64,000 nucleotides of DNA. Source: Gambelia wislizenii (lineage: Eukaryota > Chordata > Lepidosauria > Squamata > Crotaphytidae). Numbering within the stretch: position 1 is the stretch's first letter; each line of letters starts with the position of its first letter. Positions 46,201-56,257 of this stretch are shown in pieces. The notes under the pieces were generated by a model. The model was not told the DNA's origin. It was given only the letters and a program-made list of their open reading frames with translations, and made no database searches. The stretch is from the NCBI GenBank assembly GCA_030847615.1, contig JAUMIR010000001.1, positions 379,856,687 to 379,920,686 on the forward strand, read 5' to 3'. The translations under genes were made by a program, and so were the position numbers.

Positions 46201-46388
46201 CTGAAAGTTTGAAGAACAGAACAAAATATGTTGGTGTAAGATATCAAAATGTGCGAGACATGGTTCAGAAGGGTGAAATAGAATTGAGATATATAGAAAC
46301 ACAACACAACATAGCAGATTTGTTCACAAAAGCATTGACAGCAGAAAAACATGAAAGGCTGACACAAATGGTTGGAATGACATTGTAA
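43203..46388 (+). CDS. pol: Copia Pol polyprotein: protease, integrase, reverse transcriptase, RNase H
   Basis: The 1,061-residue frame is free of stops. The aspartic protease site is DSGA at residues 27-30. The integrase zinc-binding region has H...H and CTVC (about residues 160-195), followed by the catalytic core with HADV, IITDRGREF and a downstream glutamate in DGLAEKK (the D,D,E triad). A serine- and acid-rich linker covers about residues 460-540. The reverse transcriptase has CKWVYKRK, DFETAYLNA, ALYGLKQSARAW and the catalytic YVDD; RNase H has CYVDSSFASE and STTEAEFAAL. Together these cleave the polyprotein, copy the RNA in the particle and insert the DNA. It is in the same frame as gag, with no ATG needed if the TAA is read through; the listed start is the first ATG after the stop and may not be used. 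Length and motifs look complete. Confidence 0.95.
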   Translation: MRDSGNKKGFATMIKEKQNANSKWLVDSGASSSMCNDINLISNRKSANVNTVVLADGKQLSTVNQMGTVYIPGLKENFNDVLHVKELENNLLSVSRLTERDYTVIFEKNMCKIKLNGELRGIGLKKDKLYYLEDNIDSYRVEEANNIENIPIHKDCIHELHRKFGHASFKCLKNLISMCPDLKVTECKNHLDCTVCHQVKVRAFPVAKKTKRIAQRPFQYVHADVAQVNCLSLGGSKYFLVIVDRYTRFAFVRIMKNKSDAGQSLKAWVRMVERQFDSRVGTIITDRGREFLNNQLFNWFQKVGIRHETTNPACPSEDGLAEKKIQDIKRITACMMADAGVKDSFWAEATLTAIHISNRLYHSEIEDIPYRVLYGRMPNYKYLRVFGQFAHVYTPACFRRKGEPKSKRLRFLGYSGNSYKFHLDGKQVQYSRSANFERHAGWDKLHANKEVFLRLGSSNEPEAQTEPTSGNGGVSVKQEASPSSSGSSSDDEIASRPTTTRMTEDKRFSHRTTTPSRESEDERDRTADFIPRRSHRVRKPPDRFVVTKARACLAVEEPESFEELESYSSEEQERWFDAMDNEFGCLVNKDVFEIVDRPKDKKVIGCKWVYKRKEMPDGSIKYKARLVAKGFAQQQHENYDKTFSPTAKPESLRMVLAVAVKRNLVVEHFDFETAYLNAVLDEEIFMEQPQGFEENGSQRVYKLKKALYGLKQSARAWNLCINDELVKLGYKRSIADACVYTKGDIVLVIYVDDLCVAAKSKQEIESVKRELSEKFVLKDLGVLKSYLGICVEWTEGHCLLSQRNKIERLIEKCGLQNAKIVRAPMTTGFVSEETTRAFEDKILFRSIIGSLQFISCHTRPDISYAVNVLSRRVNDPKIEDWTAVKHLLRYLKGTLDRKLIIRSSSSDLDCYVDSSFASELGDKKSVTGMIIKYSESPIVWKSRKQTNVALSTTEAEFAALNEIVNEVQWIKQLLNDLNESYKIPVEILEDSQSCIAMAETESLKNRTKYVGVRYQNVRDMVQKGEIELRYIETQHNIADLFTKALTAEKHERLTQMVGMTL

Positions 46389-46410
46389 GACACATACAAT
46401 ATTTTATTTC

Positions 46411-46418
46411 GGAGGGGA
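46411..46418 (+). promoter_or_regulatory. Polypurine tract of copia
   Basis: GGAGGGGA one base before the 3' LTR, the expected site for plus-strand DNA priming. Confidence 0.8.
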
Positions 46419-46419
46419 T

Positions 46420-47099
46420 TGTTAAGGAAAATGCAACATGGGACATACAGTGAAAGAAATAAAATATGTATGTGAAAGTCACAATGACTAAGCAAGAGCA
46501 ATTATGAAGCTACACAGGTGAAACTGCTAATGTAATCTAGAAGTCCTGAGAGCCAAGGACAGAGGTACTGAATGCAGATTGGAAACACCTGAGAATCATT
46601 AAGTGTACAAGGTGAAATGTTGAAATACATGGGTTGGTCTTAAGTATGGGTGGAACTATGTGGACCAATCAGAATGGAAGTACACATCCACTGGGTGGAA
46701 ACTAACTAGTGGGTGGTGATAAACAATGGCTATAAAATTGCAATGTTTGCCAATGTATTTTTGTGTGGTGGAGTAGAGGTGGAATAGTTTGGAGATATTG
46801 TGGAGTAGTGTGTAGAGATTGTGATTTGTTGACCATATAGTATATTTATATAGAAGAATAAAGTAGGTTTTATATAAAACTACTGAGTTGCCTGAGTGAA
46901 TCCTGGAGACGTTTTGGAGACACCTGGAGAAGAGTGAGAAGGCTTGGAGAATTTGTCAGGATCTTCAGCCTATTCTCTGAAACTCTGCTGCTTTGGAGGA
47001 AAGCTTTAACCACTGATCTAAGCTGGTCGGCTCTGCTGCATAATAAGGTGGTGAGTTTGAGCCAGAGGTGAAGAGCTACAACTCCCATCATCCCTGACA
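46420..47099 (+). repeat. Copia 3' LTR
   Basis: Same length as the 5' LTR, identical by eye except for A at 46,951. Followed by the target duplication GAAAC at 47,100-47,104. Confidence 0.98.
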
Positions 47100-47430
47100 G
47101 AAACAACATATCAGGCTTGGCCAAATTGATCACCAACAGTGGTCCGCCCTGGCCTCACATCGGGAGGCATGGAGACGCACTATCCACAATGCTGCAGCCT
47201 TATTTGAGAACTCACGCTGAACAAGTCTTGAAGAGAAATGACAACGCAGAAAGAATCACAACCTAGAAACATCCCCCAAGGAGACCTTCTGCTGTGCTTT
47301 CTGCAACTAGACTTGTTTATCTTGGATTGGCCTTTTTAGTCATCAGCGCACTAGCAGAAAGCGCGGGTTGAGTCCTTCCTGAATCTTCGTTTGCAAAGAA
47401 AAGCCAGAGAGAGAGGAGAGAGAGGAGTGT
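47100..47430 (+). pseudogene. LINE reverse transcriptase C-terminus, continuation after copia
   Basis: After removing copia and one GAAAC, the frame of the LINE at 40,752-41,527 continues with HIRLGQIDHQQWSALASHRE and WRRTIHNAAALFE, then reaches its stop at about 47,218. A 3' UTR of about 200 bp follows, ending near 47,430 in GA-rich sequence. This agreement confirms that copia landed in the LINE. Confidence 0.87.
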
Positions 47431-48999
47431 CTTGTATTGCCTTTCCATCCTGTAGTTAACAATAGGCAGTTAAGAAAAAGAAGCTATTTGTACAGTGTAC
47501 AATGCAATATTAGGACTGCCTTCCTTAATTTTCTTCTGCTAAGTACAACAGGAAAAAGCAACAATAAAGAAAATCACCTCTCCCGAGATGAAATCAATTC
47601 ATGTTCACTGAATTTACTAGTATGGAGGTGTGTTACTTATTATGGTTAAAGGCTGTGGAGATGCTGAAACTTTTTTCTGACTGGTCTGCATTTTCACCTG
47701 TCTGTGGCTACCAGTTTCTAAAATTCCCAGCTATGCACAATTTTCTTTAAACAAAAAAAGTACTTGTGCAATTTATTTCAGTCTTCTCAATAAATACTTC
47801 ACTTCTATGAATGTTTTCTGAGCACTCATATAGAACATACATAGGATATTTAATTTTTTTGTTTAAAAAGTGGGAAATAGTAGGGATCCTCCCCCCCACT
47901 CCATCCTTGCTACCCTGGCAGCAAGTCCAGTGCTCTCAACAGTATCTGTGAATGGCAAGCTAGCATGCAGATCCCCTGACAGGCTGCCTTCCACATAGTA
48001 CTTTATCCTCCAAATTCTTGCCACCACCCTCTGCCATCTCCATATCTACTACCTGTATCCTCACTATGAGAAGGGGTAGAGCCTTGTTTCCACAGGTTTC
48101 TAATGTTAAAGAATATAGAAATCCTCATTTAAACTGAGCCACATACAATTTCCAAAGTTAAAGATATGAATTTTCAAGTATTTTGCTAATATTGACTAAG
48201 CTTTCTTTAAAAACACACAGAGACACAACATTTTAAAAACTGTTTTCATTCTTAAATTAGTTTCCTGTTAGGATGTATCCTAATATTTAGTTTGGAAGAT
48301 TAAAAAGAAATGAAATGAGCCTGGGCAAATTTTGTTGAGTAATAGATTTTCGCATTCTGATTAAGAAGGGGCTGTGCTATTGTTCAAAGGGCCCCATAGT
48401 CAGGTTGCAAATAGTAAGAGATTCCTGTAGTCATGCTTCTATTTTCTTCAGGTTCTGATTTCCCTCCGTATCTCTGGTTGTGTTTTAGTAAGGGATACCT
48501 GAAGGCTCACTTTGCTGGGGTCAATGTGGAGCACTTACCTGGACCAATAGTTTCCATTACCTTGGGCTCATATGCTCTTCACTTTCACAACTAAATGTAA
48601 TACTATGTATAAATACATATATGACATACCAGTCCTTGGCAGGTGTGGACTGGAACTGGGGGAGTCACCTGAGATACAAAATTGACCCATTATAAAAGCA
48701 ACTCTGCCCAGATAATGCTCTCTGTTTGAACAAGAAACAAAGAAATGTGGTTCTATATATACAGTAGGAACAGGTTTAGGGGGCAGAGATGTCTCCCAAA
48801 CAGATCTCACCAGGTTCCCATTATGGCCCCTAATTAGAGCTTAGAAAAACTACTTTGCACAACAGCTCTCAAAATCCCTTAGGTTGTGCATCCACTGACC
48901 ATGCTGACTATGAGGATTCTGGAGCTATGGTCCTAAGAGGTAACTTTTCCAATCTCTTGTTTAGTTAGGAACATTTTGGGGAAGTCTCATTTTCTCCAT

Positions 49000-49003
<4 letters not shown>
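47431..49003. other. No recognised feature
   Basis: Unclassified DNA with no repeat family or protein motif seen. Confidence 0.4.

Positions 49004-49056
<53 letters not shown>
49004..49056. repeat. (CT)n microsatellite
   Basis: More than twenty CT units, nearly perfect; long enough to be polymorphic. Confidence 0.97.
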
Positions 49057-49058
<2 letters not shown>

Positions 49059-49184
49059 GACTGAGGTGTGAAGAGAGTAATCTAGTATATCTGTTTGCAG
49101 TATATTCAGAAGTGCCAGTCAGATGGACACCCATAATTCCAGCTGTTCACACCTGCACTCAGCTGGACTCACCTGGGCAGAATC

Positions 49185-49256
49185 ATAGAAGTGTAGATTT
49201 GGAAAGGTCATCTAGTCTAATCCATGGCAAATGCAGGAATCCTCAGCTAATACAGG
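49185..49256 (-). mobile_element. CR1 LINE 3' terminus, minus strand, old
   Basis: GAATCATAGAAGTGTAGATT followed by TGGAAAGGTCATCTAGTC resembles the reverse complement of the CR1 3' end, more diverged than the other copies. Confidence 0.7.
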
Positions 49257-49434
49257 TGAGTAAAAAAATAGCACAGATGCTGCAGGTCACTAAAATAGTT
49301 CCCTCACCATCCATGTCTTTTCACCCTATTGTAGAAAGTGACACCACATTCCAGGTCTCTTCCTCAAACATCCCTGTTATGTGTCCATGCAAAATGTCAC
49401 TGATCATAAGCTCCTGCTCATGAGCTCACAGAGG

Positions 49435-49650
49435 CTGCTGCCACACTGCAGAAATAATGCAGTTTCACACTGCTTTAACTGCCATGGCTCAATGCTATGG
49501 AATTTTGGGATTTGTAGTTTTGTGAGCTATTTAGCCTTCTCTGTCAGACAGCTCTGGTGCCACAACAGACCACAAATCCCAGGATTCCATAGGATGAACC
49601 CATGATAATTCAAGCAGTCAAACTCTATTATTTCTGCAGTGTGGCAGCAG
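49435..49650. mobile_element. 216-bp MITE with long terminal inverted repeats
   Basis: CTGCTGCCACACTGCAGAAA at the left end is matched in inverted form by TTTCTGCAGTGTGGCAGCAG at the right end, and pairing continues inward for much of the element (GAATTTTGGGATTTGTAGTT against CACAAATCCCAGGATTCC). No coding capacity. Related in arm sequence to the MITE at 27,375-27,542. A target duplication is uncertain (CAGAG lies near both ends). Confidence 0.88.
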
Positions 49651-50029
49651 CCAGAGACTGTGAGGGCAGCTTTATAGAGCTAGTGACTGCTAGTTCTGTG
49701 CCCAGCCATGTCAGTGATTCACTTCCTCTCAGCAGTAACTTCACCCTTGAGGCCACGTGCTCTAGCAGAACACATGGCCTAAAATGCACAAAAACACACA
49801 AGCAGGCCTCCACACAGCTCAGCCAAAGAACCAGCCTTTGTCCAAAAGATACCAATTCACCTTGTTTTGCTTCTATAATCCAGTCCTACACAAATTGCCC
49901 CTGTTTAGCCTCCCTGATCATGAGGAATGGTAGCAAGCAGTTGAAGTGATAAAAGGAAGCTCTCGTAGCCAGCCCCCACCTCTAGGAAGAACATTTGGGG
50001 ATGCCTTAGGCACCCTGTCCTATGGATCA
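49651..50029. other. No recognised feature
   Basis: Flank between the MITE and the DIRS element. The sequence up to the first terminal DIRS motif is unclassified. Confidence 0.4.
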
Positions 50030-50058
50030 CAGAAGAATGGGTTACTTACCATAACTAT

Positions 50059-50227
50059 AGTTCTTCGAGTGGTCTTCTGTGAATTCACACAATGGGTTAA
50101 TCCTGCACCTGTGCAGAGCACTTTGGAAACTTCTAGCACCTCATTATAAACTTCTGGGTGGTAGGACCGCCCCCCTCACCCCTGGTGCATATAAACCCAC
50201 CCCTGTCACCAAGTGCTAGGTTTCTTT
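50059..50227. repeat. DIRS inverted terminal repeat, left
   Basis: GCACCTGTGCAGAGCACTTT, CTTCTAGCACCTCATTATAA and CCCCTGGTGCATATAA occur here and in inverted form at the right end. The TGCATATAAACCC segment may include a TATA element. Confidence 0.9.
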
Positions 50228-50284
50228 TAGCCACATTAAATAACTAGGTGAGAAGGTGGGACACCAGAGGGGAGGAGGGCTGGT

Positions 50285-50372
50285 TTGTGTGAATTCACAG
50301 AAGACCACTCAAAGTATGGTAAGTAACCCGTTCTTCTTCTTCATGGTGTCTGTGAATGCACACAATGGGTAG
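50285..50372. repeat. DIRS internal complementary region
   Basis: The left half (GTGTGAATTCACAGAAGACC and GGTAAGTAACCCGTTCTTC) is complementary to the extreme left end at 50,030-50,093. The right half (TCATGGTGTCTGTGAATGCA then CACAATGGG) is complementary to the extreme right end at 56,393-56,425. In DIRS elements this region templates the joining of the two ends into a circle. Confidence 0.85.
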
Positions 50373-50479
50373 ACTAACAAGCTCAGGAGATAGGATGGTG
50401 GGGGTGTCCAAACCAACAAGAAAGACACTACACAATATATCAGGTAGAAGAGTTGTATTATGCATGAGGTAGATTAGAG

Positions 50480-51466
50480 AAACGCTTCATACATCCAAGG
50501 ATGGATGTGTAAGGACTGCCCTAGCCAGGACTGCACCATCCCTAGAGAAAGAGTCTAATTTATAGTTCTTCACAAAGGTAAGGGGCATCGCCCACTTAGC
50601 CACTACAAGTGTCCAGTAGTGGCACACCACTCAAGAATGGCGTTGACATCACGGTTGCTCTAGTAGAGTGGCTTCATATTGAAGAAGGTAGCTTTGTAAG
50701 AGATCTTGATGGATGATGACACCCACTTGGAGAGGCACTGAGAGGAGACAGGGAGGCATTTCTTAGGGCCGGAGTAGGTGTTGGTGCGGCAGAACGCCTT
50801 GGTCCTGTCGCAATATAACCTCAGCGCAGCTCACACATCTAGGGAATGATGTGAAGCTGGGGTAACCAAAGTGTGTGTGGTCTCAAATGCTGGAAGCACA
50901 ATGTCCTCATTAAGGGGGAAGGAGGAAACCGCCTTGGGCACGAATGCCACATCTGGTCTAAGAACAAACTTGTTCCCATGGAAATGGATATAGGGAGTAT
51001 CCGCCCTGAGGGCACAGAGCTCACTGGCCCTTCTGGCTGAAGTTATAGCGACTAGGAAGACTGTCTTAAAGGATAGAAATTATGCATCTATCGCATCCAT
51101 TGGCTTGAAGGGGGAGCGAGAGATGGCTGTAAGAACAAATTGCAGATGCCATGACCTGACTGGCCCAGCCACTGATGGATGTAAGTTCTTGTAACCTTGG
51201 AGGAAACATCTAACCATAGGATCTGCGGAGCACAAACCTCTCCCCAAGCTCTGGAAATTAAAGGAGATTGCGGCCACATAAGTGCATACTGATGACAGGG
51301 ATAGACCTTTCATTGATAATGAGGCCAAGAAATCAAGGAGAAGTGGCATCGAAGCAGCAGCTGGGGAGACCCCTTTGGCGTCAAGGAATTCACAAAATCT
51401 TTGCCACTTGTAACAGTATGATTTCTGTGTTGATGGACGTTGAGCCGCTAGGAGTATTGATTGCAC
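50480..51466 (-). pseudogene. DIRS tyrosine recombinase, frameshifted
   Basis: This enzyme inserts the circular DNA form by site-specific recombination. The N-terminal SAM-like region is open at 51,080-51,466 (QRPSTQKSYCYKWQRFCEFL). The first catalytic arginine lies in SARRASELCAL, encoded around 51,010-51,050. The second catalytic box, HSTRA, is encoded around 50,655-50,675. After a frameshift, the nucleophilic tyrosine lies in TFVKNYKLD, encoded around 50,560-50,585. Catalytic residues are thus still readable in three frames but not in one protein. Confidence 0.85.
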
Positions 51467-51483
51467 TGAATCAGGAAACTAGT

Positions 51484-52339
51484 TCAGTGACCTACCAGCC
51501 AGGCCATCAGATTGATTTTCTCCAGATCTGGGTGGAATACTTGCCTGTGCTGCATTGACAGGAGGTCCTTTCTCAGAGAAAGATGGCAGAAGCAGTGGTT
51601 TGAGGGGAGGAAAAGGGGAGTGAACCAAGGTTGTCTGGGCCACCATGGCGTGATTGGTATGCATTTGGATTTGTCCTGTATGAGCTTGGCCACTACCCTG
51701 GAGAGAAGCGGGAATGGGGGGAACACATACAGTAGAGTTCCTGACCACTTGAAGAGAAAGGTGTCTCCTAGACTCCTGCGAGACATCCACTGTCTTGAGC
51801 AATAAAGGTTGCATTCGGCATTCTGATGGGAAGCAAAGAGATCTATGGTGGGTATTCCCCACTCCAAGAAGAGCGGAGCAAGCATCTCCTGTGTCAATGA
51901 ACATTTGTGACAGCTGGTCTTGGTTTGACTCAGTGAGTCTGCAATGTCGTTTTGAGTCCCTGCCAGGTGGATGGCTGTCAGAAAGATGTCCCTGGGTATA
52001 TACCAATCCCAGATTTGAGTCAACAAGTCTATAAGAGTCTTGGACCTGGTTCCTCCCTGTTTGTTGAGGTAGAAGACCATGGTGTTGTTGTCTGACACCA
52101 CTTGTACCACCCTGCCACTGAGTGCATATTCGAATGCTCTCAATGCCTTGAACACTGTTAGGAGCTCCAGAGCATTGATGTGAAGGTCCTTCTCCATTGC
52201 TGACCAGAGGCTGTGGATGTGTAGGATGTGAGAATGGACCCTCCCATCCTGTTGTGGATGCATCCATCATCAGGGACCTGGATGGATGAGGGAGCACAAA
52301 GGGCAGGCCACACCTCACTTCTGCTGTGAGGACCACCAC
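51484..52339 (-). pseudogene. DIRS RNase H region
   Basis: Two overlapping minus frames (51,479-52,339 and 51,484-52,263) share the information. One begins with the RNase H aspartate motif (MMDASTTGWEG), the other continues with LHINALELLTVFKAL, VVSDNNTMVFYLNKQGG and AIHLAGTQNDIADSLSQ. A frameshift near 52,250 separates them. The domain removes RNA from RNA-DNA hybrids during reverse transcription. The rest of the longer frame (TIDLFASHQNAEC) is the conserved DIRS segment after RNase H. Confidence 0.85.
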
Positions 52340-52392
52340 CGAAGCTGCCTGAGGAGTGCTCTGGGGATCGACAGCAGCCTGAGAGGGTCATC

Positions 52393-53150
52393 TCACAGTA
52401 GTTCCAATGATGGCAGGAACCAAACCTGTAAATGACGCATGTGGAGCCTGGCGAAGGGGGTCACTGCTGTGGTCAAAGCCATGTGACTGAGAACAGTCTG
52501 GATAAAGTGTGCTGTTACTCTCCTCCGTGAAGCACAATGGGTCACCATGGTTTTTAAATTGAGAAAGCGGTCCTCTGAGAGAAGCACTTTGCCCTGGACA
52601 GAGTTCAGCTTGGCTCCAATAAACTTTGCGACCTTTGAGGGGGTTAGGTGCGACTTGTCCAAATTGATCCTGAAGCCCAGGTTTTGTAGCAGGGAGACCA
52701 CCACCTTCATGTCAGCAGCTACCTTTTCTCTTGATGGGCCTGTTATCAGCCAGTTGTCCAGGTACGGGAAGACTACGATTCCCTTTGTGTGTAGGTGGGT
52801 GATAACCGGGGCCATGCATTTCGTGAACACCCTCGGGGCTGTGCAGAGGCTGAATGGGAGCGCCTTGAAGCGGTACGTCTTGCGGCCTACCACAAATGCC
52901 AAGAACCTTCTGTGGGGTTATGCTATTACAATGTGAAAGTAGGCATCTTTGAGGTCGATGGTAGCAACCAGTCTCCTGCATGCAGGAATGGGAGGATAGA
53001 AGAAAGGTGATCATTTTGAATCAGTTGGGAATAATGAAGCGGTTCACTTCTCTGAAGTCTAGGATGGGACGCAAACCGCCATCCTTTTTGCTGATGATGA
53101 AGTAGCAGGAGAAAAAGGATTCTTTTTGCTGGTAATGGTGAATCCTTTCT
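52393..53150 (-). pseudogene. DIRS reverse transcriptase, frameshifted
   Basis: Starting near 53,150 on the minus strand: KKDGGLRPILDFREVNRFII, then an in-frame stop, then a frame break before FVVGRKTYRFKALPFSLCTA (open from 52,902). The catalytic box reads FPYLDNWLI, with Asn in place of the second Asp of YLDD. Thumb region NLGFRINLDKSHLTPS follows. Breaks and the changed active site make it unlikely to be functional. Confidence 0.88.
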
Positions 53151-53305
53151 ATGCCCCCCTTTCTCAACAAGGAGAGGACCTCTTCTTCGAGGGGAACAGA
53201 GGGAGTGGTAGACCTGAGAAGACCTGTTGGTGGAAGGGTGTCAAACTCTATGAAGTATCCATTCTGGATGATACTAAGAACCCATGAGTCTTTGGTGATA
53301 GTGCA

Positions 53306-56099
53306 TCACTGGTGGTATGCAGCTAGTAGGCCATCTGATGATAGTTGGCCTGGGAGAATGAAAGGAGCGAGTATGTAGTCAGGCTTTCTGTTTGGCAGGT
53401 TTGGGTTGTTTCTTCTGAACTGAGACTTACGTTTACTGGGAGCTGGGAACTTCCTCTGGTACTGAGTGTAAGACTGTGAAAAATGCTGGGTATGTAATGA
53501 GGAGGGGCTGAACCTCCTTTGAAAGGAAGGAGGGAACCTTCTGGTGTAGAATCTGGAGTGCGGGGGATGGCTCGGTGGAGGAATCCCAAAGCGTTTAGCT
53601 GTCGTCCACATTTTATGAGTATGCTCCAGCATTGTGTCAGTTTGGGAATGGAAAAGGCCAGCTTTGTCAAATGGAAGGTCCTCGATGACGGATCTGGCAG
53701 TTGAGGAGAGGCCCAATGAGCGCAGCCACACATGTCTGTTAACAGCAATGGAACTGACCAAAATCTTCCCAGTACAATCTGTCACATGCTTGGCTGACTG
53801 ACGTTGGTAGTCAGTTAGTGCAATGCTGTTGTTTCTGGTATTAAGGGCAAGGTCCGCATCCTGTTGTGGGACCTTGGCCAGAAGGGGAGATATGATGTCC
53901 CAGAGGTGTCTCTAGTATGCTCCCATACATGCAGTATAATTTGCTATCTTCATGAGAAGACACACTGACGAGTAAAACTTCTTTCCCACGGCATCCAGCT
54001 TCTTGCCCTCTCGTTCCATAGGCAAAGAGTGGATTTTGTGTGAAGTGTGCATCTGTGTCATGTCCACAATGATGGAATTTGGCTTTGGGTGGGAAGATAA
54101 CCAAAGCACTGCTTCGTCCAAGACCCTGTAAAGGTGTTCTGGTCTCTTAGACATTGGTGGGACAGAGGACTCCAGTCCACCTTGGCAACCTGCGTTAAGA
54201 ATGTAGAGAATGCAATGTAAGGCAGCAGAGTGGCTTGCTGTTGCAGGTCATGGAAGATGGGATCATCTATGTGCACATCTGGAGTCTATGTAGGGAGGCC
54301 CAAGGACACAGCCATTCTGTTGTTAACTATCTCTGAGAATGAGCGTATGTCTTCTGTCGGTGAAGCTGGTTCCTGTGGCGCACTTTTACCTTGGGGTGAC
54401 GATCTGGGCGTAGGGGTGTCGTTGTCCAACTAGTCTGACTCACGTTCTGGAGTCCATATAACCAGAGTTGGCAGGGGCTTGGGCTGCCCCACTGTAACAG
54501 GGGTGGTCGATCTAGGCGAGGGTGATTTCCTGTCTAGAGACTGATGAGAGGGGCATTTGGGCGCCTTCCTCTGAGGGGACTTACGCTTCTTAGGTGACTC
54601 CATTGGAGCAGGCCAGCTAGGCTTGTGGTGACCCTGCGGGGAGTGATGGTGACCCCATTGGTCCTGATCTTTCCAGTATCGGGGAGAGCAATCATATCAG
54701 TACTGTCTGGAATACAGTACCAGGGACCAGTAGTACCGATTGGAATAAAAGCCCCTCAGTGGCAGAAGATCATATCGGTACTGATCATACCAGTCCCACC
54801 AATTTTCTTCGTAGCACAACGACTCATCATCTGAAGACTGGGAGCTACTAGATGAAGATCGTGATGGATGTCAGTGGGCCTGGGCGTACGGGACTGCAAA
54901 GCGGAGTGGGACCTGTGCCTCGGCTGTCTCGGTGTCAGTGATCTATAATGTACCAGTACCGGAGACTTAGAAGGTGGCCTTGGTGGTGATGTTTTCTGTC
55001 TGTCTGGGACACCTGGAGTTGGCGATCGATGAGATGAATGGGAACGGGATCGCTGCATCAGCAGCAAGCGGTGGACCGATGTCAATTGAGAATGGGACCT
55101 TGAGACATGGTGATCAACTGATCGAGAGTGGGATCAGATTTGGGATCAGGACTGGGACCAATGTCGTGAACCCGAACAGGACCGAGAAACAGAGCGAGCC
55201 TTGGAACGGTGAACAGACCGACAGCAGAGTCGGAATTGAGATCATGTTGTGATCATGACTGGCACTGCACCATGTTACCGATGTCCAATGGAGAACTGGA
55301 CCTCAATATTCGGATGATATGGACACTGATTGAGGACTCATCAGTTGTATTTTCTACTACATAGGTGGACTCCACTTCCCGGTGCCAGTCTGGCCACAGT
55401 ATCAACAGGCGTCGCTTCACTGGGGATGATACTGGGAGCCTTCCTCAGATTCACGTCTGGATCTCTTTGGTTTCGGGCCATGAGACTGGTGTTCAGGATG
55501 CTTGGTCTTCCTGCGCTCTCGAGGCTAACCCCCTTAGGGGAGTCCTTACATCCAGCAGCATTGGTTTTCTTAGCTGGAGAATCTTTCAGTTTCGACACCA
55601 ACTTGGAAGAATTCTGGTCCGTTGAAGTCTTGGGATAGTTGGTACCAGACCGGCCTGCACCATTATTCCTCACTCTGGTCGCCATCGGGACGGACACTGG
55701 GGCCTTCACCGGTACCGAGGTGGAACTTTTTTTGTCCAGGCCCTTAGACTTTTCAGGGGAGAGTGCCAAAGTCAAAGCCTTCCCCAAAGCTGAAACCGAT
55801 AGGGCCTTCTTGTACAACTGGGCCTTGAGACTTTTGTCCCAATTTTTCCTGGCCTGTGGGATGAAGGCCTCACAGTGCCTGCAGGAAGCAACATCATGGG
55901 CTTCCCCAAGACAAAGCAGGCACTTGGAATGGCCATCAGACTCACTCATTTTTGGCAGAATACTGGGAGCAGGATTTAAAGAAACTAGCTCCAGACATGC
56001 TGCTGAGAGAATAAACTTCAAAGTACCATCAGAAGAGCAGAAACACAGGCCTGTAGTCGAATCCAATGATGAGATGATCACAGTAGCAATAGAATCCAA
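53306..56099 (-). pseudogene. DIRS Gag-like region, broken
   Basis: The N-terminal part is an open frame at 55,341-56,099. It contains HSKCLLCLGEAHDVASCRHC, a cysteine-rich motif typical of DIRS Gag, followed by a lysine- and serine-rich stretch. A long arginine/serine-rich middle (about 54,600-55,100) and a C-terminal part (53,306-54,276, with IEDLPFDKAGLFHSQTD then TAKRFG) are spread over different frames. The protein presumably coats the RNA. Several stops and shifts, and the exact start is uncertain. Confidence 0.75.
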
Positions 56100-56257
56100 G
56101 GTCAGAATTGTAAATCAGTCCAATCCAACAACAAGTCCAAGGGATAATCAGAAGAGAAATGGAAGTCCAATCCAAAGTCAGAAAAAAGCCGAAAAGAGTC
56201 AAAATTGAGAACAATGAGGCTAGAGAAGTTCTTTCAGTGCTTTCCACATGGTGGAAA

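Larger units (their letters stand above)
41528..47099 (+). mobile_element. Full-length Ty1/copia LTR retrotransposon, recent insertion
   Basis: The 5,572-bp element has, in order, 5' LTR, primer-binding site, gag, pol (protease, integrase, reverse transcriptase, RNase H: the copia order, with integrase before reverse transcriptase), polypurine tract and 3' LTR. The LTRs are 680 bp each and differ only at 42,059 (G) versus 46,951 (A). The target duplication is intact. The one visible lesion is the TAA between gag and pol. Copia elements are uncommon in amniotes, so such a fresh copy stands out. It lies inside a LINE reverse transcriptase frame, in the same orientation. It has no envelope gene. 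Confidence 0.98.

Noticed and set aside
55639..56208. 189-codon plus-strand frame
   Set aside because: Antisense shadow of the DIRS gag frame at 55,341-56,099.
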